Positions 44,183 through 57,744 of a stretch of DNA of 64,000 nt are shown here, in pieces. The notes beneath the pieces were generated by a model. The model had not been told where the DNA came from. It searched no databases and was given only the letters and a program-made list of their open reading frames with translations. Source of the DNA: Euglena gracilis (lineage: Eukaryota; Euglenida; Euglenophyceae; Euglenales). Numbering within the stretch: position 1 is the first letter of the stretch; each line of letters begins with the position of its first letter. The position numbers and the translations under genes were made by a program. The stretch is taken from positions 38,472,654 to 38,536,653 of the forward strand of contig CP154957.1 in NCBI GenBank assembly GCA_039621445.1, read 5' to 3'.

Positions 44183-44568
44183 CAATGCATTGGGGCCTTG
44201 GCAGCCAACAGCAAACGGCTTGAAAGCGTGAGGTGATGTGGGAGGCCAAATTTAGGGGTAGGGGAGCGAAGAGCAGGAGGTATCGCTGGCTAAGCCCCTT
44301 CAAAGTATAAGCAACCCCTCGCTGTAAACAACCCCCAGACAAAAAAAGTAAAAAACCCCAAATATGATTGCACAGCGACCTCTCAGATAATTTCTTTTCA
44401 CGACACAGCGTTTGTTGTTCTTTTTTGCCTGACTTTATTTGTTCCAAATTGAAGAAAAAAAAGGCATCACGACAATTCCGGCAGGTGAAACCCTTCTGTG
44501 CCACATCCTCTTCGTGTATTCTTTGCTTCATGTGATGTGGCAGGGGGGGGGCGGTATCCACCCGGGGC

Positions 44569-44858
44569 CAGGCTGTTTTTTACCAACCCCGGGGGGGGGG
44601 GCCTGCCCAGGCAGGCACTACCCCCCCCCGAGGGGGGGGTCGGATTTCGGCCTGTGCCCGGGCACATTCCTTTTGAAAATAGGCCATTTTTGGCTCCCCG
44701 GCGCCTTTGGCGCCGGGGTTGTGCTAGGGCACTTTTGGCCGTGTGCCCTACCCCCCCCCCCGGGGGGGTCGGATTTGGAGTGCCTTGGGGTGCCTGCCCA
44801 GGCAGGCACCCCCCCCCCCCCCCGGGGTGGGGTCGGCACCCGACTAAAATACAGCCTG
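44569..44858 (-). mobile_element. hAT-like MITE 'A', copy 2, without insertion
   Basis: It starts CAGGCTGTTTTTTACC and ends AAATACAGCCTG, and is flanked by ACCCGGGGC (44560-44568) and ACCCGGGCC (44859-44867). It is the reverse complement of copy 1 and lacks the 0.4-kb MITE B. The interior holds perfect palindromes such as CCCCGGCGCC..GGCGCCGGGG and GTGCCTGCC..GGCAGGCAC. Confidence 0.75.
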
Positions 44859-45229
44859 ACCCGGGCCAGGGATTCTGCTGGAACTATAGCAAATCTTGCA
44901 GAGTAAAACAGTGGTCCGCGGCATGAAGCAATGGTCTCTCCAAAAACATCAACCACTGGTTGGTATTTAGCTAGTCACAAACAAACCCACCAAAAACTCA
45001 GCAACGGAAATTATTTGATTTTTTTGAAATGTTCACAAAAATCGCAAATTTAGTACAAATGGCTGGTGACAGCCCCCAGGGGAGGAAAGTCTGAAGTCTG
45101 AAGTCTGACACTCGAACAATCAAAGCGCTGAAGCGCGGCTTTCAGAAATGGGCAATGGCTGCCCCCCCCCCCCTGGATTGAGTGACTGGATTTTACGATT
45201 TATGGGGTAGTGATGAGGGTATCCTGAAC

Positions 45230-46090
45230 GGATAAATAATAGGTTTTCAATAGCGAGAGCGCGTCTCGCTTATATATAATAGTTATTTTATATATTATAT
45301 ACAGATTTTTTGATCAACAAAAAATCCAATTAAAATCAAAAATATATATAAATAACAATTTTATGAATTTCATAAAAATATTAGGCTATAAAATATATAT
45401 ATATTTATTATAGAATTATTAGCTAATAATAAAATTTATAATATACTATAAAATAATTTTTAAGATCCATAATTATTAGTTATATAAAATCCTTATATAA
45501 TATATAGATTTTTAATATAATTATAAATTTATAAATTATTATTAATAATAAAATTCCTAAGCTTAGGAATTTATATAGAATCACAATTTTATGAAGATTT
45601 TCTATATATAGAAAATCATATTATTATATATAAAATTTTAATACATAAATAATTTGATAGAATGTAATTATAGTAGTAAAATTTTATTATTAGTGCAAAT
45701 ACTTATAAATTATAGATAGACGATAAGACCCTATACTTCTTTACTCTAATATTTTATCTATATTTTATTCTACTTTAAACAATTTTATAAATATATAATA
45801 ATATTAATAATAATATAATAATATAGAATCTAGAATATCTTCTTTAGGTAGAATTATATTATGTATAGTAAAATGTAATATGAACAGAACCTCGATGTCG
45901 ACTTATAGTTTTCAACCATGGTTATTAGATGTATATAAATAACAATACGAATAATGATTTATGTTATTAAGTTTACGAATATATTGTATAAAAGAAACGT
46001 TAGGGATAACAGACTGTAATATATCTCCTGATATATGTTTCTTGTTTTTGGTTATAAATTTTTTTTTTAGATTAATTTTTTAAATAAAAA
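45230..46090 (+). rRNA. Mitochondrial LSU rRNA-like fragments, out of order (in an AT-rich insert)
   Basis: Sharp onset of about 80% AT sequence near 45230. Universal LSU domain V motifs are present: GACGATAAGACCCTATACTT (from about 45719), ACCTCGATGTCGACT (about 45889) and TTAGGGATAACAGACTG (about 45990). In a normal LSU rRNA the order is GACG-AAGACC, then GGGATAACAG, then CCTCGATGTCG; here the last two are swapped. Between them lies a piece (TTTTCAACCATGGTTATTAG) also found in the protein frame downstream. This is not a functional contiguous rRNA gene as read. Confidence 0.7.
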
Positions 46091-46093
46091 TTA

Positions 46094-48028
46094 ATGAATA
46101 ATAATTTACAAATAGAAAATTATACTAATAAAAATAAAATAGTAATAAGTCCAATATCATATATAGGAAATAATCATCCTTATAAAATGTATACTATTAT
46201 TAATTTATGTATATCATCAAGTTTATTAATTACTAATTATACAATAGCTAAAACTTCTATTTTTTTATATTTAATATATATTTTTAATAATAATATTTAT
46301 TTTATTATTATTATGTTATTTTTTGTATTATATCCTATTATTTTTATTGTTTTAATACATCCTTTTATTATTATATCTGTTAATAATCATTTAATTAATA
46401 AAGCTAATAATAAAGGTATTATTATAAATAATTTTATAGGAGAGATTTATGATGTTATAGGTGATCCAGTATTATATCCTATTATTTATATAGTTATTGT
46501 ATTACATTCTGTAACAGTAATATATAATTTAGAAATTGGAATAAGTATTTATGAAATGATTACTGTTATATTATTAATAAATGTTAGAATTATATATATA
46601 TATAATATGATATTATTAATAATAAGTAATGATCTTATAATGAATTTTATAGGTTGGGAAATGATAGGTATTATATCATTATTATTAATTAGTTTAAGAA
46701 AATATAATACTATGTCTATTTATAAATTTAATAATAATAATTATAATGTATTTTTTATTGGATTATTAGGTTTAGGTGTTATTTTATATTTAATTGTATT
46801 TTATATTGGATTATTAGATTTATTATTAAGTTCTGGTAGTTTAGACATTATGTTACATGATACATATTTTGTAGTAGGACATTTTCTTACAGTTTTATCT
46901 TTAGTTGATCTTATTAATATTAATATATTATATTATAATAGTTCTTTAGCTATATTATTATTAATATTTATAAATATATGTTATTGGTCAAAAAGTACTC
47001 AATTAGGTTTTCAACCATGGTTATTAGATGCTATGGAAGGACCTACTCCTGTTAGTGCTTTATTACATTCTGCTACTATTGGTAGTGTTAATTATATTAC
47101 TACTAATAAATATAATAGACATGTAGGTTTAACTTTTATGAATATTAATATTTATAAATATATAATGATTAGTTGTATATTAAATTTTATATATTCATAT
47201 TTATTATTAATATTATATAATATATGTTATTGGTTAATAGGTACAGGATTATTACTTGATAGAAATATAAATAGTACTATTTATGATGTTATAGGTGATC
47301 CAGTATTATATCCTATTATTTTAGCTGTTTTATCTTTATTAGTAGTACATGTTTTAGGTATATCTTTTTCTTTATCTTTTTTACATTCTACTATTTTATT
47401 ATTAGTAGGTGCTTTATTAGTATTCTATCCAATGCATTTAGCTGGTTTATCTTCTATTAATTATACTTATCATTATATTTACAAATATTATAATTATAAT
47501 TATTCTAATATTTTATATTATAATATTATATTTAATATAATTAATTTTTTTATGAATTGGTTATATCAAATGATATATTATGGTGTTCGTATGTGGTTAG
47601 TATTTGTATTACATAGTTTTAGTTTAGGTTCAGGTATAGGTGGTTATTATATACCTTCTTTATATTATTCTATTTTTGTATTATATCCTATTATTTTTAT
47701 AATTTTAACTTTTAATACTTTTATTAATAATAATATAATATATTCTTATATTTCTTATATTCTAGAATTTGGATTATTAGGTTTAGGTGTTATTTTTTAT
47801 TTAATATATATTTTTAATAATAATATAAAGGAAATGATAGGTATTATATCATTATTAACAATATTATTAGTTCTATTTTATCATGGTTGGTCAAAATCTT
47901 TAATCTTTATGCTTTGTGGTTATATGATATCAATTATACATAGTCAAGATTTAAGATTTTCTGGTCATCCAGAAGTTTATATATTATATAATAATAGAAT
48001 AACGTTTTTAAGAGCCTCAAAAAAGTAA
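46094..48028 (+). CDS. Mosaic nad5/cox1-like mitochondrial open frame (644 codons)
   Basis: One uninterrupted AT-rich frame ends in TAA. nad5-like pieces appear in nad5 order: 'NFIGWEMIGIISLLLI' (46.65 kb), 'STQLGFQPWLLDAMEGPTPV' and 'SALLHSAT' (47.0 kb), and 'HGWSKSLIFMLCG..IHSQDLR' (47.9 kb). cox1-like pieces are interspersed: 'YDVIGDPVLYP' twice, 'SGSLDIMLHDTYFVVGHF' (46.85 kb), 'MHLAGLSSI' (47.43 kb) and 'SGHPEVYIL' (47.97 kb), not in cox1 order. Several blocks are used twice (46446-46487 and 47280-47321; 46758-46795 and 47767-47805). A normal membrane-protein composition is kept, and TGG codes for Trp. It could be a nuclear copy of scrambled mitochondrial DNA or a chimeric assembly. A single functional product is unlikely. 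Confidence 0.65.
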   Translation: MNNNLQIENYTNKNKIVISPISYIGNNHPYKMYTIINLCISSSLLITNYTIAKTSIFLYLIYIFNNNIYFIIIMLFFVLYPIIFIVLIHPFIIISVNNHLINKANNKGIIINNFIGEIYDVIGDPVLYPIIYIVIVLHSVTVIYNLEIGISIYEMITVILLINVRIIYIYNMILLIISNDLIMNFIGWEMIGIISLLLISLRKYNTMSIYKFNNNNYNVFFIGLLGLGVILYLIVFYIGLLDLLLSSGSLDIMLHDTYFVVGHFLTVLSLVDLININILYYNSSLAILLLIFINICYWSKSTQLGFQPWLLDAMEGPTPVSALLHSATIGSVNYITTNKYNRHVGLTFMNINIYKYIMISCILNFIYSYLLLILYNICYWLIGTGLLLDRNINSTIYDVIGDPVLYPIILAVLSLLVVHVLGISFSLSFLHSTILLLVGALLVFYPMHLAGLSSINYTYHYIYKYYNYNYSNILYYNIIFNIINFFMNWLYQMIYYGVRMWLVFVLHSFSLGSGIGGYYIPSLYYSIFVLYPIIFIILTFNTFINNNIIYSYISYILEFGLLGLGVIFYLIYIFNNNIKEMIGIISLLTILLVLFYHGWSKSLIFMLCGYMISIIHSQDLRFSGHPEVYILYNNRITFLRASKK

Positions 48029-49806
48029 ATAATTTTTTAAATAAATGACGGTAGATTTGGAAATCTACGGACATAGAAAATTCTGGTATAAATTGCTATT
48101 TAATCTGTAAAAGTTGGAAATACGGATTATTTAGGAATTTGATGGATTATTTGCTTATTGAACGGAATATCAAAATCTACAAGGAAATTCTAGATCAAAT
48201 TCCTATCAAAAGAATCATAATCTGTGATTCAGATTTAAATAGGAATTAATACCGAAATTAATTAGGTTTCTGGCTTTCTGATTCACCCTAACAATTTTCG
48301 GTATACTACAATCCGGTCCGAGTGACTTCTGAGGTCAGCCGGACAATTTACCTGAGGATCATCGGTCCGAATGAATTCTCAGGTCAGGATATCAATTTCC
48401 TGGACAATTTAACTGAGGATCATCGAAAATTGCGAGGGCGAGGGCAAAGAATACAAACTATGCAAAAAATGCGAGCTTCAAAAGCAGTCAGCCAATGCCT
48501 TGCCTCCGGGTAACTTACTTAACCCCGGGCGAGGTCAGTCATTTTCAGACAGGCAAAGATGCAAGCCAATGAAAAAAAGTTGCAAGAAATTCCACTGGTG
48601 GAAAATCCTACGTTGGAAAACTGCATATCCCACTTTTCTGACAAACCTCTGCATTAATGCACCCTTCCAATCAACCCTGCAGCCATTCAAATTTGCACCT
48701 GACTTTATCTGGGTTTGTCGAACAGTTAACATTTCTATGAGCCCTGGGTTTCCAAATCACATGGTTTTCTACTGTGATCAACTGCCAACAAAAAATCTTG
48801 GGAAGTCTTCAAATGAAATGTGAAAGCGAATGCCACAGGATGACAGGAAGGAGAAGTCAGCCAACCAAAACACAAAAAATTAGCCCATCGGCTGGTGACC
48901 CCAGAGTCGACCTACACAGCAACCCCAAGAAAGAATTGAAAACCATTGCTTGCTGCAACCTCCCCCTTTTTGGGGGGTGTCTAATGAGTTGGTAAGCTTG
49001 ACAATCTGGAGTCCAGAACCAGGGGGGAATATGCGCTGAAAAAAAAATTGCACCCCAAACAAGCGCTAAGATGAGCGGGAATAAGTGCTAAATAAGCGGG
49101 AAAAAAAGCGGGGGGAAATATGCGATTTTTCCAAAACCGGGCCATGTTTGGTCCATTTCAGGCCATTTTACGCCACTTTGGTGGCATTTAGAGCTGTTAT
49201 CAACAATTTTTGGTCATCTTCGACCAGTTCCGATTGTTTTGAGTCATTTTGTGGCCATTCTGTGCCACTTTGGGCCATTTCTAGGTCTTTCATTATTCAC
49301 CATACAGAGTCATTCTTATAACCAAAACAATGTCCAAAAGATAGTCTACAATGGCCAAGGTGGCCAGAGCACGACCAAAAATGACCCAAAAATGGGCCCA
49401 AAAATGGCTGCCCGTGGTCAAAAAATGTGCAAAATGGGCCCAAAATGCGGAAGGGCCCAAAATGGCCAGAAAAATGCATTGGCCAAAAATATGGGGGAAT
49501 AGGGTTTTTGACTCTTTGGGAACAGGATCGTGGCATAGAATAGTGGGAAATGCTCCCAAAAATTGCGGATAGTGGTCCAAAAGAAGCTCAAAAAAGGCTC
49601 AAGAAAAAACTTGGTTGGCAGACAATGGATTTATCCCCAACTTCGGGGTTAGCAGGTAGCAGCTCGTTTCCAGCCAGCAAGCCTTTTTGCCAGACAGAGG
49701 CTGGACCCCCCCCCCGGGGGCCCTTAAGAAAACCCCTGGTTCCTGCACCACTGGGTGGGGGGGGGAGGTGTTGCCTGGCTGGACTCCCTGGGGTTGTGTA
49801 CTTAAC
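48029..49806. other. No gene identified
   Basis: Moderately AT-rich sequence to about 48.3 kb includes a self-complementary GTAGATTTGGAAATCTAC motif (48051-48068). Unique sequence follows, with short unassigned frames (48.5-48.8 kb) and G-run-rich sequence at 49.6-49.8 kb. Confidence 0.35.
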
Positions 49807-49855
49807 CTCAAACCCAACAATCGCTCCGCAATTCCGCAATGAAATCTGGGAACTG
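49807..49855 (-). CDS. Possible short exon of the CFAP69-like gene
   Basis: On the minus strand the acceptor CTATTTTTTTCAG lies above 49855 and the donor GTTAAG below 49807. One phase is open and reads 'SSQISLRNCGAIVGFE'. It lies between the two stronger islands in the expected order, but it is too short for a firm call. Confidence 0.25.
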
Positions 49856-51272
49856 CTGAAAAAAATAGACCATGTTTGCAACAAATCAACAACGCATTTT
49901 TTTGAGGCAGAACACCTCCCTGGGAGGGGTGCCATGGGAAAGACTGTTGCTGTGTCCCACCTCTTGGCGCCGAAGGTGTTTGGGCCCCAAAAAATCACTG
50001 TTTTCAAGGGCAGTTTTCTTTTTTTTCCCGGATTCAGTCCAGACCCAAATGCACTTCCAGATTATGGGTGGCAGGCTGGACCCCCCCGGGGGGAATTGGG
50101 AGGTCCGGGGCTGGAGGGGGCTGGGCTGGGCTGGGTCGATGAAAAACAAAATTTTCTAAACATTTTTGCCTTCTCGGCATTTTGATGGATGGAACTAGAT
50201 CAAGGCTGGGAGGCTGTGATGGAGGAAGCTGTGATGAGGGGAGAAATGCAGGGACAGGTGTGCTGGGCAGCCCAGTTGGCTGGCCAGCCTGCAGCCGGCT
50301 GGCCCGGCCTCCGGCCGGCTGGACCCAACTTTATTTGGGAACCCCGGGGGGAGGGGGCTCCCAGCCCGAATTTGGGTTGCTGGCTGGATTTGAGCTGCTG
50401 GCTGGCTGGACCTCCCCCCCTGGGGGATGGGGTCCCCTCCGGCTTAAGAAACTGGCAGGAACGTGTGTGGAGGGAGGGTCCACTCAGCTTGATGTCAGGG
50501 GGGGTGGGAAAAATGACAACTGTAATTTTCCACAATTTTCCGCAAATTTTCCACAATTTTTTGCATTTTTTCCCTTTCCACAATCTTTCCACAGGAGCCT
50601 GAAATGCAAGTGAAAATGGATTCCAGCCACTTCTCGAACGTTTCACCTGGTGCTTTTTCGCTATTTTGTTTGAAGTTTTGATAATTATTTGCCAAACTTT
50701 GCAAGTTTCGACAAGATTTGGCCAATTTTTGGCGGTTTCTATGGTTTCCGATTTCTGCTGGGAGAAAAAGTTGGGCCTAAAAACAATTTGCATCCTGACC
50801 AGATTTTACCTTATACCAAAGTTTTCGGAATTGCATTTTTGTATTTTTCACCCAAGAAATTCCATATTTCCAGACTCAGCATGTTCCCAGATTACAAAAA
50901 CCATATTTCTGGACCTTTTTGTTGGAAAAAAAATGTGAGTGACAGCTCAAAATTTACCCTGTTGCAAAATGTCCAAATTTGTGAAATTTTTCGAAGTCCC
51001 CTCCAGCAGAAGTGTCCTAATTCCAAATTTCTGCAATTTTCCGCAATTTTCCTGCAATTTTTCTGAAGGCCTCCGATCATCATTCCCCTCCCCCGAACTT
51101 GGTGTCTTCCGATTCGCCATTTGAACTTGGACGTTTTTATCCAATGTGGTGTTGCCAAAACGTGAACTTTGAAATTGTTGAAGTTGAACGTTGAACGTTG
51201 AAACTTTGAAATTTAAGCCTGTGGCAAGAGCACAGAAGGGAGGAAAATAACCACACAAGAAACTTGCGACAC

Positions 51273-51440
51273 CTGATTGGCTGATTTGTGAAATCAAAAA
51301 ACTCTTGCAGAACTGCTTTCACCCCTCCATCAGCAAAATCAGAGGCTGCACTTGGGAACAATAAACAATATCCCTCAAGGACATGCATGGCCAAGGTTTT
51401 CTCTTCGGCAAAATGCGGATGTGACTTCGATCGACCACCA
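51273..51440 (-). CDS. CFAP69-like gene, middle exon-like island
   Basis: On the minus strand it reads 'KTLAMHVLEGYCLLFPSAAS' then 'DGGVKAVLQEFFDFTNQPI', with the donor GTGTCG after the last Gln-Pro-Ile codons; the upper edge is uncertain. CFAP69 has a block LQLHAIATLSSxAPxLxxxYxxxxGxxxxLxFLEW at this relative position, and the Leu/Gly spacing agrees. The frame continues to 'FLVWLFSSLLCS' if the intron is read through. Confidence 0.45.
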
Positions 51441-51712
51441 TCAGTCCAATATGAAAAAATGGTGCGTGAGGTGAGAAAAATCTTTGGGGAAATAGAACGA
51501 CCAGTTTCAGACCCGCACGGATTCAACGCAAATGAACCAAAATGTTAAAACCAAAGACTTTCCTCTCCAGCACGGCTCGCAGAACATTTGGTGTCCTTGC
51601 TTGATCATCGCTGCCTTGCAACAGTAAAGCAGATGTGGGCTCAAAAGATTGCCACGTTCTCTTGGCAATTCTTATCAGCCACCTCCAAATATGATCTCAT
51701 TTCGCATCAAAC

Positions 51713-51774
51713 TGCTGGAATGGCTCTTTTAGCTTGAAAATAATTATTTTCAAGCTAAAAGAGCCATTCCAGCA
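51713..51774. repeat. Perfect 62-bp palindrome without spacer
   Basis: Each arm is 31 bp, from TGCTGGAATGGCTCTTTTAG to the centre between 51743 and 51744. No mismatch and no loop base. No flanking target duplication was seen. Confidence 0.95.
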
Positions 51775-54700
51775 ACTGACCCAAACCAGATGCTTGCTGA
51801 ATCCATTCTGGCAAAGGGTTATTGGGGTTTGAGGACCCACAAAATGCAGAGGTCAGCTGGTTAGCTGGTTGAGACCCAATGACAAATCATGATGGTGTGC
51901 CCAACAATCAAGGTTTCTCAAGGCCCAGGGGTTTCTGACTCCCCAGGGGAGGGGGTCGACCAGACTTCTTTTTAAGGCCATCCCATCCACCCAACCCGGC
52001 ATGGGTCCCTGGGGGGACCCCCAAAAATTGGGCCCATCTGGGGCATCCCCCCCCCAAAAAAATATAGGCGCTTTGCGTCGAAACCCATGCTCGGCCTCCA
52101 GCCCGGTGGGGAGTGGCCCCAGACCGCCAGGGGGCCTTCTGAGTTAAGAACCTGGGTCGACCCACCCTCCCAGGTGTGGGGGCTGGGCCACCTCCTCCCA
52201 TCATGTCCCTCTCTCTCCACAGGACGGCGAAATGAAGTTGAAGCCCAGCCCATCAGTCTCTGGCGCAACTTTTTTTTTAAGGCGGTGGCCCCTGTCCCGC
52301 GGTTCCTGAGTGGTTTATATGTTTCCTTAAAACGTTTATCCTGGGCATGTTTTTGTTTTATTTAATTTTTATCCTGGGCGTTTTATGTGTATTTTTCCCA
52401 CAACTGCTTGCAAAATTTATTCAACAGTTTATTCGGTGAGAAGAACTCTCGCCAGGGTACTTGTGTTGGTGTTCAGGGGGAGGGGGAGGTCCGATCCCAT
52501 CTCCCCTTCCGGAGCAAGGGGGGTCTGGGACATACCGTTGCTTACTGACCCCGGGGGGGAGGGGGGGGTCACTTTCCACTTTCAAAAGACCTGTCACTTT
52601 TCAAAAACCAGTCACTCACTTCCTGCCCCCCTCCTCCCGACCCCCCCTCGGGGGGGGGGGGGGTCGGTAATTTTGGCCACTCGGCCAAAAAAAAGGACAA
52701 AAATCAAAGGGTTTCGATCAAAAATAATAATAATAATAATAAACTCCAGCGCCTTCGGCGCCAGGTGGCCACTTTCGGCCAATCCTGGCTGACCTCCTGG
52801 GTTCTGGTGCAAAAAACCAGTCAGTCACTCCGAAAAAAACCAGTCAAACACCCCCCAGGGGGGTGGGGTTGGACACACGTTAAGCAGTGGCATGGTCTGG
52901 GACCCATTCTTCTTGATGCAAACCACCAGGGGAGTGAAGATTTGTCACATTTTTTGTTGTTTTTTTTTGACAAAAGAAAGTGTGCAATTATTATTATAGG
53001 GGGGTTTAAACCCAAAAATTTGTCTAGTGTTTCGTACCGGTTTCTTTTGAGCACAAGAAGGGGCTCAGTGGTTCCCCCCAAGCCCATGAACACTAAAATG
53101 GCAGTCCAGAGAGTCCGGACGGAGACACTGACTGGGCAGGGTTGTTTGGGCATTCGTATTGCTGGAGGGTCGCAATCCAGATGGTCTGGAACAGGCTTTT
53201 TTTGAAGGACCCCAGGGGGAGGGGGCACAACAGCTGGCCATTAAACTGGCCACCAAAAAAAAACACCAGCTAGACCCCCTCCCCCCCAGGGGGTGCCGGG
53301 GTCCCTCTGGCCGAAAAAAAAGCAAAAGATTCCTCCGGCGCTGAGATGGAAATGGGGCTTTTGACTGCCCCCCCAAAGCCCCCAAAAATTGCAAATAATG
53401 GGCATTTTTGGCAGGTTTTAGAGGGTCAAAAATGGGCACTTTGTGCAGGTGATCAGGAAAATTTTCCACTGGGCAGCCCTGCAAGCGGACCCCCCCGGGG
53501 GGTCACCAGGGGGGGGGGGGGAATTGGTGCCAAAAAAAGATCGGAGGCAAGAAAATTGGAGACGGAAATATTTGGCAGTCGTGGCCAAAACGGTCTGGAA
53601 ATATTTGGCAGGATTTTTTGTGAAGAACGTTTGGAAAAAAATGGCAGAACTGAAAAAGGAATTTGAATATGATATGGCGCCACTCACTGGAAGCCTCACC
53701 ACATGATTCAAACCCAAATTTGAAGCTCATCAGCTAGTGATGCACAAAAAAGATGCACAGGATAAATGCTCAAAAAAAAACACATATTTTTTGAAAAAAT
53801 GGGCAAAAAAGCGAATTTTTCTTTTTAAAAAAATGGGAAAATAAAAAAAGGCAAAAATGCCCTTTTTTATAAAAAAAAATGGGTGAAAAAATGCACATTT
53901 TTTGAAGGAAAAAAAAATGTCCAAAACGACGTGGAAAAATCTGCTGGTATCGGCCAAAACAGCCCAGAAGCGGATGTATTTGGCAGGATTTTGTTCCACC
54001 AATTTTTCCATACCTCTTTTTTCAGCAGCCAATCCCCCCTGTGGAAATTCCAAATTTGGGTCCAGCCCCCCCCCCCCTAATAGCAGTGCAGGGCCGCTAC
54101 AAGAGCAGGATCCAAATAAAAATGCACCCCCTGCCGCTAAAGGCGCACCCCCCCCTCGGCACGAAATGCTGGAGAAAAAAATTTTGGTTCCAGGGGGTCC
54201 CGGACGTGGTCTGATACCCCCGTGCAAAAACAACGCTTACTTAAAACCCTGGGTGGGGGGTGGTCAACCCCCCGGTCACCACCCACTGCAGAGGTGGCAT
54301 TTTTTGCCTTTTTGAAACAAAATAAAGCAACGATTTTATTATGTAAAAAAAACACATAAATGCAATAAAAAAAATTGAACTCGCGTGCCACTTAACCTTC
54401 ACACCCCAAAAAGCCAAAAAAAAGAACCTTCCCAAAAAAGGTTTAAAAGATTAGAGCAGTTTCACTCCAAAAAGTAGAAGGTTTCATTGAGCCTCGCGGA
54501 GTCCTCAGGTGGCAAGGCTCTCTGTGGGCTTCATTCACAAAACAAATATGGGTTCCGAACTTTCTGGGAACCATCTAGGAGCAATCTTGAAAATGAATGC
54601 CAAAGAAATGGATGCTAGTAAAATGGCAATGCTGATTCCACGAAGGATGTGCAATAAGCGTACAAGGCCCTCTTTTCGATGATCAGGGCAAAGGTGTGCA

Positions 54701-54984
54701 AAACGTGAATGATAATTGGCGACGCAAATGTTTTATTGCACCTGACAATTTGGAAAATGTATCTCATTCCGAAGCCTCCAGTTTCTCAAACTGGAGGCTT
54801 GAGAACTTGGCAGCTTTCCCTCCAGTCAGGGAGGTCATCAGGTCAACGAGGATGCTTTGGCTGTTCTTGAGCCCAAAAACCACTATCCTTGTCTCAAATG
54901 AATCCCAACGGTCCCCAAGACGTGGAGGGAATTTGCAATAGCAAAGATCAAAATATGCAATGAATATCACCAAGCGCAAACGGT
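51775..54984. other. No host gene seen; dispersed G/C-run repeats
   Basis: Unique and repeat sequence, with many short C or G runs followed by TTAAG, and a short (AAT)n tract near 52727. The 54066-54130 block repeats 22252-22320. 54480-54980 has open minus-strand frames next to the RT fragment that I could not assign. Confidence 0.35.
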
Positions 54985-55280
54985 AAATCACGCAAAACCC
55001 ATTGGATCATGCGTTGAAACATGGCTGGGCCATTCTTAACACCAATTGGTAAAACCGTCCATTGGTAAACGCCTTTGGATGTTACAAATGCGGTATACAC
55101 TTGTAAATAAGGATCCAGATGCATTTGGTGGAAACCATCCTCCAGGTCAAAAATTGACCATAAGCAGTTATCCGCTTGTTTGCTGATGAGGTACTCAATT
55201 AGAGGTAACGGGAATGGGTCATCCTTCGTTTGCGAATTTAAGCACCGATAATCCAGTACTAGTCTCCACTTTTTCTGAAT
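54985..55280 (-). pseudogene. Ty3/gypsy-like reverse transcriptase fragment
   Basis: On the minus strand one open frame of about 100 codons reads 'KWRLVLDYRCLNSQTKDDPF', 'WSIFDLEDGFHQMHLDP', 'AFVTSKGVYQWTVLPIGVKN' and 'GPAMFQRMIQWVL'. These are RT motifs 2-4 of Ty3/gypsy elements. The frame ends just before the catalytic Y-x-DD box, which is not recognisable ('FALGDIH'), so the fragment cannot be active. It lies in the span of the CFAP69-like gene. Confidence 0.8.
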
Positions 55281-55357
55281 TGTGGACCGTCCAATAAGTT
55301 TTCACCCAGCCACCATCCATGCATTCAGGAGGGGGTCCAAGAATTTGCCACCCCCCA

Positions 55358-57541
<2,184 letters not shown>

Positions 57542-57744
57542 TTGGCAATCCAGAAAGCAGAGGTTTCCAAAGCAGTTCCGGACTGTTTCATTGCACAGCC
57601 TTGAGCAAGGGTAAGATCGGGCCAATAAGTCAAGAGCTTGTCGCAAAGCAAACGCTAATTCTCGCTGTTGCTTGTCCAAAATTAGCCAACCTTGTGGTGC
57701 GTGACATATGCAATTTTTTTCATCAACCATTGGAATTAAAATGG
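57542..57744 (-). CDS. CFAP69-like gene, most upstream exon-like island
   Basis: On the minus strand the acceptor CCTTTTCTCCCAG lies just above 57744 and the donor GTGGAG just below 57542. The open frame reads 'ILIPMVDEKNCICHAPQGWL', 'ELAFALRQALDLLARSY' and 'CNETVRNCFGNLCF'. CFAP69 has LxxLECLLALKEVFxxLxxxGxxxxDRQLRNDIL at the matching place. The L-A-L-R/K and R-N anchors coincide. Together with the islands at 51.4 and 43.6 kb this gives the correct N-to-C order on one strand. Confidence 0.5.

Noticed and set aside
43877-44231. Lys/Asn/Met-rich or Phe-rich proteins in MITE B
   Set aside because: They are translations of the 'AAAATGCGC' units in a non-coding MITE.
46094-48028. Intact functional nad5 gene
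   Set aside because: cox1 fragments interrupt it and blocks are duplicated, so it cannot encode a normal Nad5.
48500-48823. Coding region of 107 codons on the plus strand
   Set aside because: No recognisable motif, no splice context, and the opposite strand is equally open.
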